From positions 186,001 to 250,000 of the forward strand of contig NZ_JAJAGO010000010.1 in the NCBI RefSeq assembly GCF_025165795.1: a DNA stretch of 64,000 nt. Direction: 5' to 3'. Positions within the stretch are counted from its first letter, which is position 1, and every line of letters starts with the position of its first letter. Shown one piece after another: positions 8,177 through 14,362 of the stretch. The notes under the pieces are model-generated. The model did no database searches, was not told the origin of the DNA, and was given only the letters and a program-made list of their open reading frames with translations. Origin of the DNA: Streptomyces gossypii (GTDB lineage Bacteria; Actinomycetota; Actinomycetes; Streptomycetales; Streptomycetaceae). A program made the position numbers and the translations under genes.

Positions 8177-8641
8177 GTGAAGTCAAAAACTCCCCCCGCC
8201 GTCCCTACCCGGCTCTTCTGCATGCGCTTCAGCTCCACCCGTCGCGGCGCCCGCCTCGCCCGCCACCTGGCGGCCGACCGCCTGGACGCGCTGGGGCTTC
8301 CGTACGACAGCGTGCCCACCCGCACCGTCGAACTGATCGTCGGCGAACTCTGCGCGAACGCGGTCCGCCACGGCTGCGTATCCGGGCGGGACTTCGAGCT
8401 TCAGATCGCCGTCCTGCACAGCGTGATCCGCATCGACGTCTCCGACGCCCGCCACGAGCAGTACCCACCGACCACCGCCGAACTCCCGCCCGCCCACGCC
8501 GAATCGGGCTACGGCCTCCTCCTGGTCTCCACCCTCGCCACCCGCTGGGGCACCCACCCCCGCACCCCAATCGGCAAAACGGTCTGGGCCGAAGTCGACC
8601 TGTCCCCGGGCGCCCCCACATGCGCTAGCGTGAACCGATGA
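8177..8641 (+). CDS. ATP-binding protein, anti-sigma-factor-like (HATPase_c)
   Basis: A 154-residue GHKL ATPase domain of the SpoIIAB/RsbW type. The N-box is GELCANAVRHG, the G1 region is DVSDARHEQ, and GYGLLLVSTLATRWG carries the last ATP-lid motif. There is no sensor or phospho-acceptor domain, so it is probably a serine kinase or binding partner for an anti-anti-sigma factor or for the neighbouring regulator. GTG 8177 is the start. It is divergent from the XRE/DUF5753 gene. Confidence 0.85.
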   Translation: MKSKTPPAVPTRLFCMRFSSTRRGARLARHLAADRLDALGLPYDSVPTRTVELIVGELCANAVRHGCVSGRDFELQIAVLHSVIRIDVSDARHEQYPPTTAELPPAHAESGYGLLLVSTLATRWGTHPRTPIGKTVWAEVDLSPGAPTCASVNR

Positions 8642-8724
8642 CCAACCGCGCGGCCGATATGTCGCATTCCCTGAAAGTGAATGAAACCGGCCTCCCCTCC
8701 GGATAAACCCCCAGGTCACCCAGC
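8642..8724 (+). promoter_or_regulatory. Probable CRISPR leader
   Basis: A non-coding stretch with an AT-richer core (GATATGTCGCATTCCCTGAA, then AGTGAATGAAACC) immediately before the first intact CRISPR repeat. Its position opposite the degenerate terminal repeat marks it as the leader end, so crRNA transcription should run rightward. Confidence 0.6.
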
Positions 8725-9058
8725 CTGCTCCCCGCGCACGCGGGGATGGACCCATCGCCCTGGTCCTGTTCGTCGGCAACCCGCTCTGCTCCCCGCGCAC
8801 GCGGGGATGGACCCGTGGGGTCAATCTTGCGCCGCGTGCCTTCCTTCTGCTCCCCGCGCACGCGGGGATGGACCCGTCACCAAGGCGCTCGGCTTCCCGC
8901 GGCGCAACTGCTCCCCGCGCACGCGGGGATGGACCCAGGGTGAGGACGGCTGCGGATCCCACGATGGTCTGCTCCCCGCGCACGCGGGGATGGACCTGAG
9001 GCCAACACCGACGGCAACAGCCGCTTCTACTGCTCCCCGCGCATGCGGGGATTGGGGC
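8725..9058 (+). CRISPR. Type I-E CRISPR array, 6 repeats, 5 spacers
   Basis: Six 29-base repeats start at 8725, 8786, 8847, 8908, 8969 and 9030, each beginning CTGCTCCCCGCGCACGCGGG and ending ATGGACCC. The five spacers are all exactly 32 bases (8754-8785, 8815-8846, 8876-8907, 8937-8968, 8998-9029). The CCCCGCG/CGCGGGG stem is typical of I-E repeats. Repeat 5 has C-to-T at its last base. Repeat 6 has C-to-T in the loop and a divergent 3' end, marking the distal end. No cas gene is in the window, so the array must use distant Cas proteins or be a relic. Confidence 0.95.
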
Positions 9059-9084
9059 TGACTACGGCGTATGCGGCCGGTGGG

Positions 9085-9387
9085 TCAGTGGAGGCCCAGG
9101 CCGCCGCGGACGGTGGTTTCCTGGCTGGTGAATTCGCCCGTCAGCATCGGCATCGCCTCGTTGATGGCGGCCTTGGCCTCGGGGAGTTGGAGTGACGCGT
9201 CGTGGCGTTCCTTGGTGTGCCAGACCTCGGTGACCCAGATGGTGTCCTGGTCCGTTTCCGACACGCTCACGACGTACAGGTCGCAGCCCGCCTGACGCAG
9301 GCTGTCCGCGTTGCGCAGCAGGATGGACACGACGTCCTCGCGGTGTCCGGGCTTGGCCTTCATCGAGCCGATGTAGCCGTACGTCAT
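9085..9387 (-). CDS. Antibiotic biosynthesis monooxygenase (ABM) domain protein
   Basis: A 100-residue single-domain protein of the ABM ferredoxin-like fold. It shows the usual pattern of a small beta strand (YGYIGSMKAKPGHREDVVSILL), a central strand (CDLYVVSVSE), then IWVTEVWHTKERHDASL, in which the W-x-x-x-x-x-H element is typical. Relatives act as cofactor-free quinone-forming or heme-degrading enzymes, but most are uncharacterised. It lies after the AraC gene on the same strand, separated by a strong inverted repeat, so it is probably transcribed alone. Confidence 0.85.
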   Translation of the reverse strand: MTYGYIGSMKAKPGHREDVVSILLRNADSLRQAGCDLYVVSVSETDQDTIWVTEVWHTKERHDASLQLPEAKAAINEAMPMLTGEFTSQETTVRGGLGLH

Positions 9388-9481
9388 GATGCCTCCGCTC
9401 TCCTCCGGGCCTCGACAGCCCTTCCCCGCACCCTGTCACGGATCTTCCCCGGGATCCTGGACTCGGACCCGGATCCCCGTG

Positions 9482-9538
9482 ATCGGTCGACGGAATGGAC
9501 GCTTCCGCAGCGGAAAGCTGGTCATTCCGTCGACCGAT
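9482..9538. terminator. Perfect 16-bp inverted repeat with nested hairpin
   Basis: ATCGGTCGACGGAATG (9482-9497) pairs perfectly with its complement at 9523-9538. Inside the loop a second hairpin forms from CTTCCGC and GCGGAAAG. It lies 17 bases beyond the AraC stop and 95 bases before the ABM start. A terminator of the AraC gene is most likely; an operator role for the ABM gene is possible. Confidence 0.65.
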
Positions 9539-9554
9539 GCACGGCCTGCAAGGC

Positions 9555-10448
9555 CTACGCGGAGGGTTCGACCGGGATCCAGAGTTCCGCGTCCGCTTCC
9601 GTGGCGTCCGGGGAGAGGCGGGTGCGGAGGATCTCGGGGCCCGGCACGCTCTGGTAGGGGTTGGAGGGGAACCACTGGGTGTACACATCGCGCCAGAGGT
9701 ACTGGAGCGTCAGGGGGAACGGACCCGAACTCTCGAACACCGCCCAGGTCCCGGCCGGGACGAGGAGCGTGTCCATGTCCTCCGGTGCGGGGGCGCTCGT
9801 CGCCACGCCGTGGTGGTAGTCGAGCTCCGTGCCCTCCGCGCGGCTCTCGGCGATGTCGCTGGTCACGGCGACGATCCCGCTCGGCTCCTGGTCGGACAGC
9901 TCCTCCATGCGCCGCAGTGTCTCCGGCTCGATGCTCCGTATGAAAGCGACGATCGCCGGGTTCAGGCCCTCGTGTACGAGGGGGACCCGAGCCTTCTTGC
10001 CGACCACTCGGAAGGCGTCTTTCTCGACTATCCGGTACCGCATGCTGCTGTTCCCTTCGACGGTGAGGCGGAAGGACATCCGTGGCTGGGCGTGCAGTGC
10101 CGCCCTGGTTCGCCTGGCTTCCGAGGGGCCCACGCCGTGCATTGCGCGGAACGCACGTGCGAACGCCTCGCCCGAGCCGTACCCGTAGCGCACTGCGATG
10201 TCGAGCAGTGTCTCCGTCCCGGCGAGCACTTCGGCGCCGGCGAGCGTGAGCCGTCTGCGGCGGATGTACTCGGACAGCGGCATGCCCGCCAGCGCGGAGA
10301 ACAGCCGCCGGAAGTGGTACTCCGAGGTGGCGGCGGTCCGTGCGAGCTCGGCGGCCTCGATGCGCTGATCGAGGAGGTGCTGCTCGATGTACTCCATTGC
10401 CTGGTTCAGCCGCTCCAGCACACCGGTCTCCTTCCCTTTGCTGTTCAC
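9555..10448 (-). CDS. AraC family regulator with GyrI-like effector domain
   Basis: A 297-residue regulator. The two AraC helix-turn-helix units span about residues 12-110 (AATSEYHFRRLFSALAGMPL and DIAVRYGYGSGEAFARAFR). A GyrI-like small-molecule-binding domain runs from about residue 135 to the end (YRIVEKDAFRVVGKKARVPL, PAGTWAVFES, DAELWIPVEPS). The layout matches the SoxS/Rob/BmrR-like multidrug sensing class. It is probably activated by a hydrophobic or cationic drug. The targets cannot be told from the sequence. Confidence 0.92.
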   Translation of the reverse strand: MNSKGKETGVLERLNQAMEYIEQHLLDQRIEAAELARTAATSEYHFRRLFSALAGMPLSEYIRRRRLTLAGAEVLAGTETLLDIAVRYGYGSGEAFARAFRAMHGVGPSEARRTRAALHAQPRMSFRLTVEGNSSMRYRIVEKDAFRVVGKKARVPLVHEGLNPAIVAFIRSIEPETLRRMEELSDQEPSGIVAVTSDIAESRAEGTELDYHHGVATSAPAPEDMDTLLVPAGTWAVFESSGPFPLTLQYLWRDVYTQWFPSNPYQSVPGPEILRTRLSPDATEADAELWIPVEPSA

Positions 10449-10588
10449 TCACGCTAGGCCCGGCGCGTACCGGCGCACCCGACATCCTGTGCCCGGCACG
10501 GTCGGGTGCCGGGGCGGGTGCGGGTGCGGGGCGAGCGGGCCGCAGGTAAGGGGGAGCCCGGTGCGCGGGTGGTTGGTACGGTCCCGGC

Positions 10589-11266
10589 ATGTCTGAAGAT
10601 CTCACCGCAGAATCCGGTCCTGTCACCGCCGACGATGTCGTACTGGCCGTCCGGCTCGCTGTCGACACCCTGCGAACGGGGGTGGAGACGGGAGCGGACT
10701 GGTCCGCCAAGGCCGGTTCGCTGGAGTGGGACTGCTGGGAGACCGTCGAGCATCTGGCCGACGACCTGCTCCAGTACGCGTCCCAACTCGGCCCGCAGAC
10801 GCCCGCGCTGGACCGGAACATCGCGTTCACCTGGTTCCCCAGGCGGCAGGGCGGCCCGTACAACATGGTCCATGTCGAGCGAGAGGAGGGCCCTGGTCCG
10901 GCCGGTCTGCTGGAGGTGCTGGAGGCGTGCGGCGCCCTGCTGGCGGCCATGGTGCGTACGACCCCGCCCGAGGTACGTTCGTACCACACCTTCGGGGTGT
11001 CGGACCCGGAGGGTTTCGGCGCCATGGGCATCGTGGAGACGCTCGCGCACACCCATGATGTCGCCGGCGGGCTCGGACTGGCGTGGGAGCCGCCCGCGGA
11101 CCTGTGCGCACGTGTCCTGCACCGGCTGTTTCCCGACGTCCAGGCCGGGCCCGACGCCTGGTCCACCCTGCTCTGGGCCACCGGCCGCATGGACCTGCCC
11201 GGCCGCCCCCGCCGTACGTCCTGGCGGTGGGACGGCACCTCGAGGGCGGACAAGGACCCGGTTTAG
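10589..11266 (+). CDS. DinB/maleylpyruvate-isomerase-fold protein
   Basis: A 225-residue protein with the N-terminal four-helix DinB-like fold. The signature is LEWDCWETVEHLADDLLQYA, followed by GIVETLAHTHDVAGGLG, in which the histidines fit the metal triad seen in mycothiol-dependent enzymes. Relatives use mycothiol as cofactor for isomerase or transferase reactions; this protein's substrate is unknown. ATG 10589 was chosen. It is followed by the isochorismatase gene on the same strand after 55 bases. Confidence 0.75.
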   Translation: MSEDLTAESGPVTADDVVLAVRLAVDTLRTGVETGADWSAKAGSLEWDCWETVEHLADDLLQYASQLGPQTPALDRNIAFTWFPRRQGGPYNMVHVEREEGPGPAGLLEVLEACGALLAAMVRTTPPEVRSYHTFGVSDPEGFGAMGIVETLAHTHDVAGGLGLAWEPPADLCARVLHRLFPDVQAGPDAWSTLLWATGRMDLPGRPRRTSWRWDGTSRADKDPV

Positions 11267-11321
11267 GGAGCGAAGGCGAAACCCGGTGGAGGTGCGCGGC
11301 TGCCATGGTCATGATGGCGGC

Positions 11322-11909
11322 ATGAGTAACCGCGCGTTTCCCGTAGAGGCCCTGATCGTCGTGGACGTCCAGTCGGCTCTGGTCTCCGGTGACGGGGCAG
11401 TGCCCGAGGCGGCCCGCCTGCTGGACCGTACGGCGGACCTCATCGCGCGGGCCCGGAGCAGCGGGGCGCTCGTCGTTCACGTGCAGAACGACGGGCAGCC
11501 CGGGGAGGACGTCGAGCCGCACACGCCCGGCTGGGAGCTCCATCATCCCGTCGAGGCGGGGCCCGCGGAGGTCGTGATCCGCAAGACCGTGGACGACAGC
11601 TTCCAAGAGACCGCGCTCGCAAGCCTGTTGACCGGCGCTGACGTGCGGGCACTCGCCGTCTGCGGCGTGATGTCCGAGATGTGTGTCCAGGCGACGGCCC
11701 GTACGGCCCTGGAGCTGGGGTACCGGGTGATCCTGCCGTACGACGCCCACGCGACGCACGACATACCGGCGGCACCGGGGATAAGCGACGTGGTTCCGGC
11801 GGCTGTGGTCTCACGGGTCGCGGGATGGGCCCTCGGCGACGAGGCCGAGATCACCGCGCGGGCCGCGGAGGTCGGGTTCACGGCCCCGGGCTGCACGGAC
11901 AGGCTCTAG
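11322..11909 (+). CDS. Isochorismatase-like cysteine hydrolase
   Basis: A 195-residue hydrolase of the isochorismatase/nicotinamidase superfamily. The catalytic triad is visible: Asp in IVVDVQ (residue 15), Lys in VIRKTVDDSF, and Cys in CGVMSEMCVQATART with the preceding cis-peptide region. The family hydrolyses amides or vinyl ethers. The start ATG 11322 removes a long unconserved upstream extension. Its 3' end overlaps the end of the convergent MFS gene by 32 bases. Confidence 0.9.
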   Translation: MSNRAFPVEALIVVDVQSALVSGDGAVPEAARLLDRTADLIARARSSGALVVHVQNDGQPGEDVEPHTPGWELHHPVEAGPAEVVIRKTVDDSFQETALASLLTGADVRALAVCGVMSEMCVQATARTALELGYRVILPYDAHATHDIPAAPGISDVVPAAVVSRVAGWALGDEAEITARAAEVGFTAPGCTDRL

Positions 11910-13248
11910 CCTTGCCGTTTCGGTCGGAGGAGGCCGGAAGCGGGGATGCCTGAAGTGGGGATGCCTGAAGTGGGGATGCCGGAGGTGGGGAGGAGCCAGG
12001 GTTCTGCCTACTGGGGACTTCCGTGTCCGGGTGCCTGCGGCACCGGTCCGCGCGCTCGCGGACGCCATCACGTCGGGCGAAAGGCACGACAACCATGATC
12101 AGGGCCGCGGCCACGGCGTAGGCGCCGTTGACGGCCAGTGCTTGGGAGAACAGCCCGACGCCCACAGCACCCACGCCGGTGCCCGCGTCGTAGGCCATGT
12201 TCCAGGCGGTGCTGGCCGTGCCGTTGCCGCTCGGTCCCGCGCGGCGGAACATCACCACCAGGGTGTCGTTCTGGAGGGCACCGAACCCCAGTCCGTAAAC
12301 AGCGGCCGACGCCACAGCCAGCAACGCCGCACCCGGCACCGCGCTGGTCGCCAGGGCGAAGCCTCCCGTCCCCAGTGCGCACGCGAGCACACCCGGAACG
12401 AGGAGAAGTCCCACTCCCGCGCGGTCACTCCACACGCCCGCCGCCCAGCGCCCCGCGATCACGGCGGTGGAGAGCACGAACAGTGCGGTCGGGGCGGCCG
12501 TCGGGCCCTCCATGGCCAGCGGCAGGAAGGAAGTCACGCCGCCCAGGGCGCAGGCGGAGACGATCAGCACGGTCCACGGGCCGGCCAGCGGGCGAAGTCT
12601 GCCGACGGTGCCCTGCGCGACCAGGCCAGCTTGCGGCCGAGGTTCCTCCACGCGCTGGCCTGTCATCATCGCGGCGAGAGGAGCCGCCAGCACGCTCAGG
12701 GCTCCCGTGGCCAGAAAGACCGGAGTGAACCCGAAGCTCTCGGCGCACCACACGGCCAGGGGCAGGCAGATGACCTGGGGCAGGCCGACAGCGATGCCGT
12801 ACCACCCGACAGCCCGGCCTCGCTGCCGGGCCGGTACCAGTTCGGCGACCAGCGCGCTGCCGGCGACCGCGACCATCCCGAAGCCGGCACCGCGCACGGC
12901 CGAGACCGCCAGGACCCAGGCCAGGCTGGAGGAGAACACATAGGCGAACGTCGGCAGTCCGAGCAGCAATGCCCCGGACGCCAGGATCCGGCACAGCCCG
13001 AACCTCCGCAGCAGACGGCCCATGACCAGTTGCACGGCCACGGTCGTGGCCATCGTCACGCCGGTGGCTGCTCCCACCCCGCCATGCCCCGAGCCGCCCT
13101 CGGCCGACCACAGGGAGGCGACGGCCAGCAGGGGTGCGTAGTTGGAGAACGTTCCCAGTGTGGCTGCCATCAGCAGCAGGAAGTCCCGCCCGCCGAGCCC
13201 GGTGGGATCCTGCTCCGCTCGATGCCGAGATGCGGTGAAGAGGGCCAT
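11878..13248 (-). CDS. MFS transporter
   Basis: A 456-residue major facilitator with about 12 hydrophobic helices. The stretches GRDFLLLMAATLGTFSNYAP and MATTVAVQLVMGRLLRRFGL carry the first helices and the motif-A-like loop. LVAELVPARQRGRAVGWYGI is a typical MFS loop. It resembles small-molecule efflux or cyanate-type carriers; the substrate is unknown. The last 60 residues are a polar tail with a PLQAS repeat encoded by a 15-bp tandem repeat, and the gene overlaps the convergent hydrolase. ATG 13248 was preferred to the GTG-rich region upstream. The divergent LysR gene probably controls it. Confidence 0.88.
   Translation of the reverse strand: MALFTASRHRAEQDPTGLGGRDFLLLMAATLGTFSNYAPLLAVASLWSAEGGSGHGGVGAATGVTMATTVAVQLVMGRLLRRFGLCRILASGALLLGLPTFAYVFSSSLAWVLAVSAVRGAGFGMVAVAGSALVAELVPARQRGRAVGWYGIAVGLPQVICLPLAVWCAESFGFTPVFLATGALSVLAAPLAAMMTGQRVEEPRPQAGLVAQGTVGRLRPLAGPWTVLIVSACALGGVTSFLPLAMEGPTAAPTALFVLSTAVIAGRWAAGVWSDRAGVGLLLVPGVLACALGTGGFALATSAVPGAALLAVASAAVYGLGFGALQNDTLVVMFRRAGPSGNGTASTAWNMAYDAGTGVGAVGVGLFSQALAVNGAYAVAAALIMVVVPFARRDGVRERADRCRRHPDTEVPSRQNPGSSPPPASPLQASPLQASPLPASSDRNGKARACPCSPGP
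11942..11986. repeat. 15-bp tandem repeat inside the MFS 3' end
   Basis: Three copies of GGGGATGCCTGAAGT, the third slightly changed. They encode the PLQAS repeats of the MFS C-terminal tail and lie just past the hydrolase stop. This tail is probably variable in length between strains. Confidence 0.85.
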
Positions 13249-13294
13249 ACCAGTGTTGTACGGGCCGCACATCGATCACGTCCAACGAACGTTA

Positions 13295-13311
13295 TCGATC
13301 GATTCGATCGA
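13295..13311. promoter_or_regulatory. Palindrome in the LysR-MFS divergent promoter
   Basis: TCGATCGA-T-TCGATCGA, a perfect 8-1-8 palindrome, 16 bases before the LysR GTG start. A related ATCGAT lies at 13271. It is a plausible LysR binding site controlling both genes. Confidence 0.6.
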
Positions 13312-13327
13312 AGAGTACGATCGGTCC

Positions 13328-14233
13328 GTGGATTTGAAGCACCTCTCGACGTTCCTCGCGGTCGCACGCCACCTGAGCTTCACCCGCGCCGCGCAGGAAC
13401 TGGACTATGTGCAGTCCAGCGTCACCGCCCACGTCAAATCACTCGAAGCCGACCTTGGCATCCCCCTGTTCGAGCGGCTGGGCCGTCGCGTCGCCCTCAC
13501 CGACGCAGGCCGTGAACTGCGATCGCAGGCGCAACTCCTCCTGAATCAGGCACAGCAGGCCCGGGAGGCGGTCCAGGGCGCAGGCAGCGACACCCGCCAG
13601 ATGAAAGGCACCCTGCGCATCGCTGCCCCGGAGAGCCTGTGCGCGCACCTGCTGCCTCCCGTGCTACGCGCGCTCCAGGAGCACTACCCCCTGCTGCGCG
13701 TCGTGTTCGGCCCCGCCGGCAGGACCTCCCTCATCACCTCGCTGAGTGAGGGCACCCTCGACGTCGGATTCCTCCTGGAGGAGCACGTACTGGCCCCGAT
13801 GGCCAGTGCGGAACGCCTGGCTGAAGAGTCACTGCTGCTGGTCGCCCACCCCGGCCACCGGCTCCTCTCCCGCCCCCGCGTCCAGACAGCCGACCTCGCC
13901 CGGGAGACGCTCCTGCTCATCGAGCAGGGATGCGCCCAGCGAGACATCATGGAACGAGAACTGGCGCAAGCTGCCATCCATCCGGCAACTGTGGAGTTCG
14001 TCAGCGTGGAGGCGCTCAAACGTTGCGCAGCCGCCGGCCTGGGAGTCGCGATTCTTCCCGCCGCAGCCGTCGCCGACGAGGTAGCCCGCGGCGATGTCAT
14101 CGTCCTGCCGTGGACCTCCCGACCGGTCCTCGGCGTCTATCTTGTCCTCCACAAGGACCGCCGCCGCACAGCGGCTTTGCGAACCTTGGCTGCACTGGCC
14201 CGAGAGCATTGGGCACCCGACTCGGAGACGTGA
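13328..14233 (+). CDS. LysR family transcriptional regulator
   Basis: A 301-residue LysR-type regulator. The winged HTH is at residues 1-60 (LKHLSTFLAVARHLSFTRAA, then SSVTAHVKSLEADLG). The linker helix follows, with the periplasmic-binding-like effector domain from about residue 92 (GTLRIAAPESL). GTG 13328 is the start. It is divergent from an MFS transporter and shares a 79-base gap with a strong palindrome. It probably activates the transporter in response to the transported compound or a precursor. Confidence 0.92.
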   Translation: MDLKHLSTFLAVARHLSFTRAAQELDYVQSSVTAHVKSLEADLGIPLFERLGRRVALTDAGRELRSQAQLLLNQAQQAREAVQGAGSDTRQMKGTLRIAAPESLCAHLLPPVLRALQEHYPLLRVVFGPAGRTSLITSLSEGTLDVGFLLEEHVLAPMASAERLAEESLLLVAHPGHRLLSRPRVQTADLARETLLLIEQGCAQRDIMERELAQAAIHPATVEFVSVEALKRCAAAGLGVAILPAAAVADEVARGDVIVLPWTSRPVLGVYLVLHKDRRRTAALRTLAALAREHWAPDSET

Positions 14234-14362
14234 CCTCCGCCTTGCCGCCTTGCCCGCACTGCCCCGGCCGAGTGCCGGGGAGCCGGGGTGAGGTGGTGGC
14301 GGTTCTGGTGGTGGGGTAGGGGCCGGGTGGGCTCGTGGGTTCCAGATGGGGGAGGGTGGGCG

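Noticed and set aside
8681..9061. Plus-strand frame with a repeated PRTRGWT-like peptide
   Set aside because: The peptide repeat is only the translated CRISPR repeat.
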